64,000 nt of DNA from Luscinia megarhynchos. Its lineage: Eukaryota > Chordata > Aves > Passeriformes > Turdidae. The position numbers and the translations under genes are program-made. The notes under the pieces were generated by a model. That model made no database searches. It saw nothing but the letters and a program-made list of their open reading frames with translations, and was not told the origin of the DNA. The DNA is taken from positions 2,699,748 to 2,763,747 of the forward strand of contig CM067590.1 in NCBI GenBank assembly GCA_034336665.1, given 5' to 3'. Positions 38,705 to 50,099 of the stretch are shown one piece after another; the stretch's first letter is position 1; each line of letters begins with the position of its first letter.

Positions 38705-40400
38705 GGCCATTGTGCCAGCTCCACCCAGAGCTTAAGCCCTGCAGCACCCACCAGCCCCTGAGGAGGCACAGCGCCATGGGGTACCCGACAACCTGGCCAC
38801 TGGGAATTCATTTCAATGCAGCAAACTGGAGCCGGATGCAGGAGAAAAGTGGATTTTTATCCCAGGATGTTCCCAGCTCCCTGCTCTGCTCAGCCCCGGG
38901 CAGGGCTCAGCCTCGTGGTGAACCTTCACCTGGCACACAGTGGCCGTGGTTGCCCCAAGCCATGGTGGATTCCCTGCTGGAACAGGCACCTCTGAGGCAC
39001 AGAGTGGGAAAATTCCTCTGGAAATCCCGGCGGGGATGGGTCCTGCCTGGCTGAATGTCGCTGGAGTGAGGAGCAGGGGAAGGAGGCGTCTGGGGACCAC
39101 CCCCGAGCCTCCTCACGGTGCAAACCCAGACCACAGCAGCCAGGCTGGGGGAGCTGCACCCCCTGTGCCCTCCACAGCTGGAATGCGGAACCAGGTGGGA
39201 CATTCCACCGGTCAGCAGAGCATGGAGCACCCACTGCCTCCAGGGGGTTACATGGAAAACAAATAAAAATAATGCTGAAATGCTGAAAGGGAGGAAGGAG
39301 CAGCAGGAGTGGAGATCTCGGAATGCTGCAGTCCAGCATCACCTCGGGGGCTCAGGATCCCTGGGGTGCCTTTGCTCTGGAGCAGGATGGCACCTCCCAG
39401 CCTGACCCCATGGAATCAGTCCCAGTTATCCCAATTATCCACTGGAATCACCCAGCTCCACTCATATTGGAATCCCACAGCCCAACAGGATCCAGCACAT
39501 GCAGCACCCCGGCTCAGCCCAGCTCTCCATCACCACCACTCCTCATAAAACCTCGATGTCTCTGCACCAGAGACGGGCTCTAAATGATCCCATTCAGGCC
39601 CTAAAGCCCCACGACTCCATTCATTAATTACTAATGATGATCCGTCTCAGCCTCGCTATTTTTACCTCCCTATTTCCAACTCCCAGCATTAAAAAAATCA
39701 TGAGCCAGGTCTCAGAAAACCTCCTAAGCGGGTCTAAAAATTCTAAAAAATTACTTCTTTTTTTTTCTTTTTTTTCTTTTTTTTTGGTCAATCCCTGCCA
39801 GGCTCTTTTCACTGGTGGTTCCCTGTGACGGAGCTGGAGGTGGCACCCACGTCCCTGCGGTGGGTGGCATCATTCCCGCTCCTGGCGCACATATGGCCCT
39901 TATTAAAAAGCAAAATTAGTCTTTCACCCTCTGGTGGCAAAACTTCAGAGCTCGGATCAGCTGTGGGAGCCTCAATTAATTACCAGCGGGTTGTTCCTAT
40001 TGCTGCTAATTATGCTGGAATAGGCATGAAAAGCCAGGAAAGGAGTGCGGGCTGTTCCAAAAAAGTTTAGGATTTAGGGAAAAAAAAGAGCAGAGCAGAG
40101 GATGCTCGTGGTGTCACCTCAGAGCAGCCTGTCCTGGCTTTGGTGGCCTGCCAGGATGTCACCTGTGGGTGTCTCATTGCTGGGGAAACTGAGGCAGCAG
40201 CAGGTGAGGAGCCGGGGCTGCGGGAGCTGCCAGCCCCGAGCGCCCACCCGCCAGGCAGCCTCGCCTCCTATAATTAAGTACTATCAACAATTGCATATTA
40301 ATTAATTTAATATCCATTATTATTAATTAACAGGGTAATTAAGTCCTTCCCGTAATTAACACACCACCCAGCAGAGAGGTCTGGCTGCAGAGCCCAAGGG
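38705..40400. other. Intergenic sequence
   Basis: No gene supported. AT-rich unique blocks at about 39590-39720 (CATTCATTAATTACTAATGATG), 39890-40030 (CAATTAATTACCAGCGGG) and 40260-40360 (ATTAATTAATTTAATATCC) are candidate regulatory elements. A T-rich tract lies at 39755-39785. Confidence 0.4.
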
Positions 40401-40434
40401 AGAGGGGATGAACTGGAAGCAGGGATGGACCTTG

Positions 40435-40660
40435 GAGCTGGAGACGTTTGGGGACACAGCCCTGGACACCCCCAGAGGGGACACGGGGCTGCACAGGGAG
40501 CAAGGATGGATCCCTGGGGCCAGAGCCTTTTGGGGACACAGCCCTGGACACCCCCAGAGGGGACATGGGGCTGCACAGGAAGCAGGGATGAACTCCTGGA
40601 GCCTTTTGGGGACACAGCCCTGGACACCCCCCAGAGGGGACACAGATCCGCACCGAGAGG
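40435..40660. repeat. Tandem repeat, CCTGGACACCCCCAGAGGGG family
   Basis: Three to four units of about 70-78 bp (GGGACACAGCCCTGGACACC...AGGGGACACGGGGCTGCAC) just beyond the probable EFNA2 transcript end. Confidence 0.9.
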
Positions 40661-40697
40661 GAAAATTGATTCCTCAAAGCAAGGGCCTCACACGACA

Positions 40698-40714
40698 TTT
40701 ATTTGTATTTTATT
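40698..40714 (-). promoter_or_regulatory. Candidate polyadenylation signals (EFNA2)
   Basis: Two AATAAA hexamers on the minus strand, 11 bp apart. Confidence 0.45.
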
Positions 40715-41884
40715 ATAAAAAAATACAGAATCCAAATGGGGGGTGAGAGATCCGGTTACCATCAGCACGACGTCGAGGACGAAAGCGGAAATGTCGAAGG
40801 ACGGAGCGAGGCGCGACGGGGACCAGCACGGGGGGGGGACAGAACTGAGGGCAGGGGGGGCTGCTCCAGGGGACCCCCAGCCCTCCCCCAGAACTGCCTC
40901 CGTCCTTCCACTCTCCCACAGTCGCTGTACACAATATAGATATTTATATATATAATCTATATATATATAAAACACAGACCGAAGGCCAGGCGGGTGCTGC
41001 CGGCTCCATGTCGGAGCCCAGCCGGTGCCTCCTGCATCCCCCCCACCCCATAAACACAATTCTTTTGTCACCTTCAGGAACCACGACCTGGTCTGGACAC
41101 ACAGGACAGGGACGGCAGGGAATGCAATTTTTTTTTTTTTTTTTAATTATGGAGTTGGTTTTTTTTTTCAATTTTCTTTTTTTTTGTAATTTTTTTCCGG
41201 TTTTTGGTGGTTTTGATGGTTGAGATGAGCTTATTGCAAGATTCCAGCTTCCTAGTCTAAAAAATAAAAATAAAATAAAAATAAGATAAACCCTTCCATA
41301 AAATCCATTCTCAACAATACATAAAAAAAACCGCTCACAGTATAGCGCTGTATGTACAGGGACAGAGCCCCCCCAGCCCCCACTGCGGGAGGGGCTGGGA
41401 TCCACTCAGAATTTGGGCGGCTCCAGCCAGGTCTGAGCCCATCTCTGGGACCACCAGCACCCCTGGGTTCTGCAGGATGGGCACAGGACCCCCCCCAGGT
41501 GGGACAGCCCCAGATTTAAGGCGAGGAGGGGTCAGACCCCGGGGCTGCAGAGTGACCCCTCCCTGGGGATCTGCCACCCCTGGGGTCAGGGCCAACCTTG
41601 GATTCAGGTTTTGGGGGAGAGGGGTCACTTATTAATGCAAGGAAAAGGGAAAAAATCCCCAAGCCCAGCCCTGGAATGTTGGGGGACAATGGAAGAGCAC
41701 CAGGAAGGTGAGGCATGAGCCTGCCAGCCCCCAAGGGGGCTCCTGTACCCCCAAAGATCAGGGGCACATGGAGCAGGGCAGAAGAGGAAAATCCATGGCA
41801 CACACTCCTCCTGCCCTGGCGCCAGCCAAACGCCCTCGGAGCGATGCCCACGGCTGGGCGAGCCCGGCCTGCCGGCTCCCAGCG

Positions 41885-42420
41885 CCCGGCGGTGCTCCCA
41901 GTGCCAGCTGGCCATTCCCAGTGCTCCCAGTGCTGGCCACTGGCAGTGCCAGCCCTTCCCAGTGCTCCCAGTGGCAGCCCCTCCTGGTGCTCTCAGTGCC
42001 AGCCAGCCATTCCTGGCATCCCCAGTGCTGGCCACTGGCAGTGCCAGCCCTTCCCAGTGCTCCCAGTGCTGGCCGCTGGCAGTGCCAGCTCTTTCCAATG
42101 CTCCCAGTGCCAGTTGTCTTCTGCACCAGCCGTCCCCAGTGCTCTCCATGCCTGTGGCCACTCAGTGCTCCTGGTACTGGCCATTCCTGCTGCTCCCCCT
42201 GCCTGGTGCTCTCCGTGCTGGTCACTCTCTGCTCTCCCAGTGCTGGCCAACCCAGTGCTCTCCATGGGGAACATCCCAGTGCTCTCCATGCTGGACATCC
42301 CAGTGCTCGGTGCGCCGGTCATCCCGGTGCTCTCCATGCTGGACATCCTGGTGCTCTCCACACCTGTCTCAGCTGACCATTCCCAGTGCTCTCCATGCCA
42401 GCCATCCCAGTGTCCCCATG
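41885..42420. repeat. Minisatellite, CCCAGTGCTGGCCACTGGCA family
   Basis: Mixed 10-40-bp units (CCCAGTGCTC, GGCAGTGCCAGCC, CATCCCAGTGCTCTCCATGC) in the probable EFNA2 3' UTR. Confidence 0.9.
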
Positions 42421-43149
42421 CCAGCTGTCCCCAGTGCTGTATCCAGTTTCCTTTGCTGCTCACGGAGCCACCCCGGTGACACGCACGGTGACACCCGTGG
42501 CAGAGCGGAGGGGACAGCGAAGCCCTGGGTGCTCAGGGGGCTGTGCCCGTCCAGGCCCCCCACACCCAGGGCAGGGGGTGCCCGGGGGTGGCAGGTCCTG
42601 TCCCGTGACGTCCTGTGGCCGGGCTGGGAAGGAGTCCGTGCCCACAGAGCCGGTGGCACCATTGCTGTGTCCGGTGGCTCTGCCCACGGAGGGGACAATG
42701 GGGGCTCCGTGGGGACCCGAGCCCAGCCCCTGTGGGTCAGTCTGGCACCAGGAGGAGGACCCGATGGGAACAACACAACAAATAAAAATAAAAATATTTT
42801 TTTTCTTTAAAAAAATCAAACCACAAAAAAAAAAAAAAAAAAAAACCAAAAAACCCCCAAAACAACCAAAGAAAAAAAAACCAAACGGACGAGGACTCTG
42901 TATTTGGTCTAGAAATGTAAAAAGCAACGCCCCACCGGGACAGCCGGAGCTGCAGGGCGGGGATGGAAATCGGGATCCATGCCCCGGGACAGCCCAGCAG
43001 CGCTCCCGGCGGGTCGGCCGAGCCAGCGGGGACTTCGGGCGGGGACTTCGGGCGGTGACAGGATCCTCGCGGGCAGCACGACCCTCCCCGGGCACCTCCA
43101 GGCGGTTCGGGCCGGGCAGGATCCGCCCCGGGGCCGCTCGGTGTCGGTG

Positions 43150-43271
43150 CTACGAGAGCAGGAGCGTCCAGACCACCGGCACCACCGCCAGCGCCGCCGG
43201 CGGCACCCTGAGGCTGCAGCAGGAGTTGTTGCTGGTGAAAATGGGCTCCGGGGATTCGTACAGGGAATCGT
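43150..43271 (-). CDS. EFNA2: EFNA2 coding exon 4 (stalk and GPI signal)
   Basis: Acceptor CGCACAG; encodes [20 protein letters not shown], then [19 protein letters not shown], stop TAG at 43152-43150. NDS, at the junction, and NNS are N-glycosylation sequons; the omega site is probably in SNNSC. Confidence 0.96.
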
Positions 43272-46200
43272 CTGTGCGAAAGGAGGAACAGAGGGAGGGG
43301 GTGAGCCGGTGATGCTCGGCACCTCGGGACTGGGCACTGATCCCTCCCCAAACCCCAGCTTCCCCAAAAACGCAGCTGCCACCCCCGGGAGGTGACACGG
43401 GGACATGCGAGGGTGGGAATGCCGAGGGGGTTGCCCAGGGGGTCCGCCCAGGGGGGGTCCTGCCCTTTTACCGGGATTACGGAGCCCCGGAGACCCTCCC
43501 GTGTGCCAGAGGCAGGTGACACTGTCCGGGGATGGACCCGCGCGGCACAGGGTCACCCCTCACCCGCAGCCTGGGGGTCCCGGCCAGGGCAGCATGGAGC
43601 ACACAGGGACACAGGGGGGACACAGAGGGGTGACACACAGGGGACACATGGGAACACATGGAGGACACAGGGGACACACGGGGAGACACATGGGGGACAC
43701 ACAGGGGGCACGGAGGGACACATGGGGACACATGGGACACACAAGGGGACATATGGGGGACACATGGAGGGACACGGGGACACGCAGGGAACACATGAGG
43801 AGCACATGGGGGTATATTGGGGACACAGGGGATACACACAGGGGACACACGAGGGACACATGCAGGACACACGGGGGGCACACAGGGGAACATGGGGGAC
43901 ACACAGGGACACAGGGGACACACGGGGACACGGGGACACATGGGGTCACACGGGACACATAGGGGGACACATAGGGGACGCATGGGGACACATAGGGGAC
44001 ATATGGGGGACACACAGGAGGCACACGGGGACACATGGGGGCACACAGGGGAACATGGGGGACACACAGGGGACACAGGGGACACACGGGGACACATGGG
44101 GGGGCACACAGGGGACACAGGGGACACACGGGGACACATGGGGAGACATAGGGGACATACGGGGGACACACAGGGGGCACATGGGGACACATGGGGACAC
44201 ATGGGGGGCACACAGGGGCACACAAGACCCCACGTGGCCGCTCCCCCAGCTCAGCCCGCTCCAGTCTGTCACTGAATTATGGATTTTTATGGACCTGAAG
44301 GCAGGACAAGCAGAGTCTGGTCCTGCCTGGGGATGCTCCAAAGCTCCACCCACCTGATCCCCCTGTCCCCCCCAGTTCTGGAGGGTCCCTCGTGCCAGGA
44401 TGAGATTCCCAGACTCATCCCAGACCCCCCCAGGGCCCTCCCACCATCCCCCAGTCCCAGCCACTCTTCCCCTTCCCTTCCCCTCCGCAAGACAGAACAA
44501 AATCCCAACATTATTAAAATACTGAAGTATAATATGGGCAGAGATTTTTTCCCCCTCATCCTGAACGGAACATGATGAGATTTTACAGACGGTTCCGTTA
44601 TGTTGGGTTTTATTTTAAAGCCGCCAAAGGAAGGGAGGCGAGAGCCATCGGTTACCCGGTGACATTCCGCTGTCCCCGGGGAGAGCCGCTGCCATTTGCT
44701 AATTACACATTAACAGGAGAAGAAAATTATTAATTTGTTTTTTTAAATGGCTGATTTATATGAGTTGGAAAAGTAGCCACTGAGGAGGGATGATTGTTGT
44801 TATTAATTCTTTTTTTATCCCTGTCTCTCTGTCTGGACAGTGCTGAGACAGCTCCAACAGAGCTGAGGGGCACTGTCCCCATCCCTGTCACCATCAGGGT
44901 GGTACCCAAAGGTCACCACTCACCCCAAATCCATGGCAGGACTTGGGGACACCCCCAGGGAACCCCCAAACCTCTCACTTACTTGTTGGCCGAACATAAA
45001 CCTTCAGCTTCAGGCAGGGCCTGTCCACTGTGTTCGGGGGGGAGGCGGCTGCGGGAGGAGAAGGGGACAGAGGGGACAAAGGTTGTGGGGACAGCAGCAC
45101 AACCAGGGTCAGGGCACTGAATAAAAATAATAAACACTGGAGAAAGGGAGGGATTGCAGCAATTATCGAGGTGATACTTCCTCTCAGGATGAGAAAATGG
45201 GATTATTTTTTGTATATAAAAAGAAATTTAATTTTCTCTCTTTTTTTTTTTTTAATTTAAGCAGGGGTTTTTTACCCTTCCTTTTTCTTTTCCTTTTTGG
45301 CACTTCAGCCTTTGGGGGGAAGGAAAAAGTGCTGAGCAGGACCATGAGCATCCCAACTCCTCCATCCAAACTCCTCCATTCCAACTCCATCCCAGCTCCC
45401 CCAGGGCTGCTGCCAACCTTCCACAGGGCTGTTTTTTTTTTTTTATCCTCCCATTTTCTTTTCCTTTCTGATGCTGCACCCCATGGGGGAGAAGGAGAAA
45501 GTGCTGAGCTGAGTGGCACTGTGGGCACATCACAGCATCCCATCCTATGGAATCTTATCCCACAGAATCCCATCCCACAGCACCCATCCCACAGCATCCC
45601 ATCCTACAGAACTCCATCCCACAGAACTCCATCCCACTGAACTCCATCCCACAAAATCCCATCCCACAGAATCCTATCCCACAGAATCCCATCCCACAGA
45701 ATCCTATCCCATGGAATCCTATCCCACAGCATCCCATCCCACAGCACTCTGTTCTACAGCACCCCATTCCACAGAACTCCATCCCACAACATCCCATCCC
45801 ATGGAATCCTATCCCATGGAATCCTACACCATAGAATCCCACCCCACAGCATCCCATCCTATGGAATCTATCCCATGGAATCCCATCCCACAGCACCCAT
45901 TCCACAGAACTCCATCCCACGGAATCCCATCCCATAAAATCCTATCCCATGGACTCACATCCCACTGCACCCATCTCACAGCGTCCCATCCCATGGAATC
46001 CTATCCCACAGCATCCATCCCACAGAACTCCATCCCATGGAATCCCATCCGAATCCCATCCCATGGAATCCCATCCTATGGAATCACATCCCACAGCATC
46101 CATCCCACTGAACTCCATCCTACAAAATCCCATCCCATTGAATCCTATCCCATGGGATCACATCCCACAGCACCTATCCCACAGAATCACATCCCACAGC

Positions 46201-49179
46201 ACTCCATCCTACAGCGTCCCATTCTACAGAACTCCATCCCACAAAATCCATCCCGTGGAATCTCATCCCACAGCATCCCATTCTACAGAATTTCATCCCA
46301 GAGAACTCCATCCCACAGCATCCCATCCCAAGGAATTCCACCCCATCCTGCTGCATCCCAGCTCCATGCCCAGGCCCAGCTTGTGCCCTTGACCCACTGT
46401 AGAGGCACGAGTGTGTCCCGGTGCTGGCGGGTTAATGGATTCCAACCCGTGGGCTCGAGCAGGAGGTAATTTCTTTTCTTTCATGTCTGCTAAATACGGT
46501 TCCTCAAAGAGGAATAATTTCTAATGTTCCGCATGACGGGAATTCTAACCGGGTTAGCAATGATCAGCTTCCCATTTACTCCTGTGTAATCTCTCCCTAA
46601 CGACATTAAAAATAAAAAATAAAAAAAATAAATAAAATAAAAGCTGAGGAGGGAGGGGTTGGTGGGGGAGAAGAGAGAGAGAGAGAGTTGTGGCCGCGGT
46701 TATTGCGCCGGTGACATTTTACAGGGGGGAAGAGAGAGGGGGGAAATGGTAATTTAATATAGATAAAAGGAACAAATTAAGTGGGCTGAAAACAGCTGCT
46801 TTAGGAAAAAAGAGGAGGAATGATAAGGCAGAGGAGCATGACTGTGGCTCTGGAGAGGGCAGCAGGGTTGGGGTTGTGCTGCCTCCTTTGAGTTTGGGTT
46901 TTATGCCAGCACTGCTGGGTTATTTTTCCTCTCCCCCTCCTGCCCCTGCGGATGCTCTGGAGGTGGAAATTCCCTGCCAGGGTCCCTTGTCCTGCAGCCA
47001 GAAAAGGAGTTTCCTCCAGAGCAGGCCAGGCAGCTCAGGGGTCAGGTTTGAGTGAAAAAGGGAGCCCAGATTTGGGAGAGTACAGGGATACATGGGAGAG
47101 CACAGGAATTCCATGAGAGAGCACAGGAATTCCATGGGAGAGCACAAAGATATATGTGAGAACATGGAAATTACATGTGAGAGATCAGGTGTACATGGGA
47201 GAGCATGGGAATTACATGGGAGCACAGAAATCTTTAGGAGAGCACAGGAATAAATGGGAGAGCATAGGAGTTACATGTGAGAGTATGGGAATAGACAGGA
47301 GAGCACAGGAATTACATGTGAGAGCATGGAAATACATGTGAGAGGATAGGAATTTCATGAGAGATCTCAGGAATTACACACAAGAGCACAGGAAATCATG
47401 GGAGAGCACAGGAATAAAAGTGAGATATTGGGAACACACGTGAGAGCACAGGAACATACTGGAGAGCTCAGGAATTACATGTGAGAGCATTGAAATATAT
47501 GTGAGAGGCTGGGAATGAGCACAGGAATTCCATGTGAGAGCATGGGAATTACATGGAATACATGGGAGAGCACAGGAATTACATGAGAGCACAGAAATAC
47601 ATAGGAGAGCATGGGAATAGATGGGAGAGCTCAGGAATTATACATGAGAGCATGGAAACACACGTGGGAGGATGGGAATGAGCACAGGAATTACATGTGA
47701 GAGCATGGGAATATTTCTGAGGGCACAGGAACACACAGGAGATCCTGGGAGCACTGTCCAGGGCTGGGGCCATTCCCAGTGCCATTCCCACTGGGACCAG
47801 ACTAGTGCCTCTGGCCGGTCCTGGTCACTCTCATACCCAGAGCTGTGACTCCATGGGATGTTTGCCCTGAGCTGGACACCCTGCAAACACCGTGTGTGTG
47901 ACAAAACCAGGATCTGAATCAATGATACACAGTCTAAACAGAAATTCAGCTTTTAGACTTTGAAGGTTAGAGTGGGAACCTTAAGCTCTGAGAGGAAAAA
48001 GTTTGTTCCTACTACATCAGTGTTTATGACTTGTCATGTTCTGTTATTTTAACAACAGAAAATCAGCTAAATATCAAACGAATAATATACTTGTATTTCT
48101 GTCCTTATAGAACAGCCATTAGCCTTTTATAGAACACCACCATGTCTATCACTCCACATTTCTGAATATATGCAAGACACTTGGTGTGGACACTGCTGAA
48201 GGCCTAGGCAGATTTTAGCTGGGCCTTTTCTCAGGTTCTGAGTTCTTTTTCTCTTTCTCAGGCTGGGAGGATTTTTCCCAGGCTGAGATAGTTTCTCAGC
48301 TCTGGCCTGAGCCTTTCCTAGGATCATAACTTTCTTGTAAATGGAAAGTAATTAACTAAAAAGAAATTAGCACCTGGTGTTGACTGAGGGGCAGTTTAGT
48401 GATGTATGTGACAGGAGATGTTTTCTCCTATTGTCCAATGAACTGTCCTGTTTGAGGTTTGTGAACCACTCTATAAATATGGTTCAGTTTTTCAATAAAA
48501 TGCTTCTTTTGCTTCTCTTGCCTAAGAAGTCATTTGTGGTTATTATTCACCGCTCTCCACGTATAGCAACAACTCAGCAAATCCTATCCCACAAAATCCC
48601 ATCCCACAGCATCCCATCCCATGGAATCCCATCCCATGGAATCCCATCTGACAGCATCCCATCCCACAGAACTCCATCCCATGGAATCACATCCAACAAC
48701 ACCCATCCCACAGCATCCCATCCCGAGGAATTCCATCCCATCCTGCTAGATCCCAGCTCCACCCCCAGGCCCAGCTTGTGCCCTTGACCCACTGACAGCC
48801 TGAAATCGCTGAGAGTCACCTATTCCTCCTTAAAAAAACACAAACCCAGCCAGCAGCACACCCCCCCACCCATCCCCACACCCACTCACAGATGTAGTAG
48901 TACTCATGGCCGGGTCGGAACTCAAAGCCCAGCGAGAAGGGGGTGAAGAGCTGGAACTTCTCGGAGAACTTGAGGGGCCCGTTGGGGGAGTCGGGGCGGT
49001 TGCACTCCCAGCGCTTGAAGCCGCGCTGCCGGTGGTCGCAGGACGCGTGGCCCTCGTAGTTGACCATGTAGAGGATGTACCTCTCCATGCGCTCCGGCAG
49101 CGGCTCCTCGTAGTGCGGGCAGTAGATGTCCAGGTAGTCGTTGATGCTCACCTCCACCGTGTAGTCCCCGCGGTGGAAC
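43150..49179 (-). CDS. EFNA2: EFNA2 (ephrin-A2), coding exons 2-4
   Basis: GPI-anchored cell-surface ligand for EphA receptors; guides axons, as in retinotectal mapping. Exon 2 (49179-48890) holds most of the ephrin receptor-binding domain, including [14 protein letters not shown], three of the four conserved Cys (IYC, ASC, WEC) and the receptor-binding loop [13 protein letters not shown]. Exon 3 (45048-44983) gives the fourth Cys ([14 protein letters not shown]). Exon 4 (43271-43150) gives [18 protein letters not shown] and a hydrophobic GPI signal ending [11 protein letters not shown], then TAG. The [12 protein letters not shown] tail separates ephrin-A2 from A3 and A5. Phases match throughout. 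The short loop reads PLPERMERY, one residue less than PLPAERMERY in the human protein as I know it. Exon 1 (signal peptide to SNPR) is not in the window, so intron 1 exceeds 14.8 kb. Confidence 0.96.
43598..44228. repeat. Minisatellite, GGGGACACACAGGGGGCACA family
   Basis: 10-30-bp units (CACATGGGGACACA, CACACAGGGGGCACA) in EFNA2 intron 3. Gives long ORFs on both strands (CVPPCVP- and GTHGDT-type) that are not genes. Confidence 0.94.
44230..44982 (-). other. EFNA2 intron 3, unique part
   Basis: Unique sequence; an AT-rich block at 44690-44820 (GCTAATTACACATTAACAGG) may be regulatory. No other feature seen. Confidence 0.5.
44983..45048 (-). CDS. EFNA2: EFNA2 coding exon 3
   Basis: Acceptor CCCGCAG, donor GTAAGT, 66 bp. 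Encodes [20 protein letters not shown] then T; completes the ephrin core. Confidence 0.96.
45535..46340. repeat. Minisatellite, ATCCCATCCCACAGCATCCC family
   Basis: 10-11-bp half-units (CATCCCACAG/CATCCCATGGAAT/CTATCCCA), about 75 copies, in EFNA2 intron 2, followed by a unique tail to 46402 that recurs at 48742-48798. Confidence 0.94.
47080..47715. repeat. Minisatellite, GAGAGCACAGGAATTACATG family
   Basis: About 28-32-bp units (GGGAGAGCACAGGAATTACATGTGAGAGCATGG-like), roughly 22 copies, EFNA2 intron 2. Between this array and 46402 lies unique sequence with a GAGAGA tract (about 46674-46687). Confidence 0.92.
48185..48571 (+). mobile_element. Solo LTR of an endogenous retrovirus (ERVK-like), copy B
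   Basis: 387 bp, related along its whole length to copy A at 30375-30756 but in the opposite orientation. Begins TGTGGACACTG, ends AGCAACA; TATAAATATGG and AATAAAA present. Flanks ACTTGG and ACTCAG match at four of six positions, perhaps a decayed duplication. In EFNA2 intron 2, antisense to the gene. No viral genes. Confidence 0.8.
48580..48740. repeat. Second ATCCCATCCCACAGCATCCC minisatellite block
   Basis: Same family as 45535-46340 and followed by the same unique tail (CCCAGCTCCA..CCCAGGCCCAGCTTGTGCCC), so it is a duplicate segment next to LTR copy B. Confidence 0.9.
48890..49179 (-). CDS. EFNA2: EFNA2 coding exon 2 (receptor-binding domain)
   Basis: Acceptor CTCGCAG, donor GTGAGT, 290 bp, 96 codons from [16 protein letters not shown] to HEYYYI. 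A solo LTR ends 24 bp upstream (sense) of the first exon base. Confidence 0.98.
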
Positions 49180-49202
49180 CTGCGAGGAGAGGGGTCAGTG
49201 GG

Positions 49203-50074
49203 TGTGTTGGGTTGAAGAGACCAGAAATGTGAATTCTGTCACCATCTGTTGGAGTCAGGTGGGGCAGTGATCTTTAGCTCCGTGGCACATATTATCTGCT
49301 AATGGGCCATCTTTAAACCAGCTGGGGCAATAATCTTTATCTTTTCCACAACCCATCCTTCCTCCAGGAGATATCTCCTGTTAATGGGCCAAGCGTTAAA
49401 AATCATGTGGTAAAATCATCTTTATCTTTTCCACAACCCATCCTTTCCTCCAGGAGATATCCTCTGTTAACAGGCCAAGTGTTAAAAATCATGTGGTACA
49501 ATCATCTTTATCTTTTCCACAACCCATCCTCCCTCCAGGAGATATCTCCTGTTCATGGCCATTGAGTTCCAGTGCATGACTGATAAAATTACATCATCCC
49601 ACTGGGAGATGCTCCTGCCAGGGGGAGGAACCAAGCCTTTCCTACTTAGATAAAAACTGAGATTTTGAACAGCAAGTGGATTCCAGAGGAAAACCAGACC
49701 TTTCCACATCATCCCTGGACCTTCAGAGGAAAACTGCACCTTCTACAGGAGCACTGCTCCAGCTGAACCACATCTGCCACTGCAGGAGGATGCAGCCACC
49801 ATTGAATGGGACTGCTGCCAACACCCTGACTGACTGATGGGTGTCAGCTTGGATTCTGACTCTGGCAGTATTTGGATTGTTCTTTGTAATACTGCATTTC
49901 TATTTTAATTTTCCTAGTAAATAACTGTTATTCCTAGTTCCCATACCTTTGCCTGAGAGCCCCTTAATTTCAAAATTACAATAATAATGATTTGGAGGAA
50001 GGGGGTTTACACTCTCCATTTCAAAAAGAAGCTTCTGCCTTTATTGGCAGACACCTGTCCTCCAAACCAGGACA
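49203..50074 (+). mobile_element. Solo LTR of an endogenous retrovirus (ERVL-like), 872 bp
   Basis: Begins TGTGTTGGGTTGAAGAGACC, ends CCAGGACA, with a perfect 5-bp target duplication GTGGG (49198-49202 and 50075-50079). A roughly 85-bp segment with CTTTATCTTTTCCACAACCC is present three times in tandem (about 49300-49553). Resembles an ERVL-type LTR I associate with songbirds. Lies in EFNA2 intron 1, antisense to the gene. No viral genes. Confidence 0.88.
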
Positions 50075-50099
50075 GTGGGTCACAAACTCGTTCTCGCTT

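Larger units (their letters stand above)
40690..43149 (-). other. EFNA2: Probable 3' UTR of EFNA2
   Basis: Runs from the stop codon to two minus-strand AATAAA signals (40714-40709 and 40703-40698). Includes AU-rich segments (about 40935-40975 and 41240-41340), a minisatellite (41885-42420) and an A-rich tract (42780-42880). Length and end are inferred. Confidence 0.45.

Noticed and set aside
43392..44357. ORFs of 321 and 248 codons on opposite strands
   Set aside because: Both are the GGGGACACA array within an EFNA2 intron.
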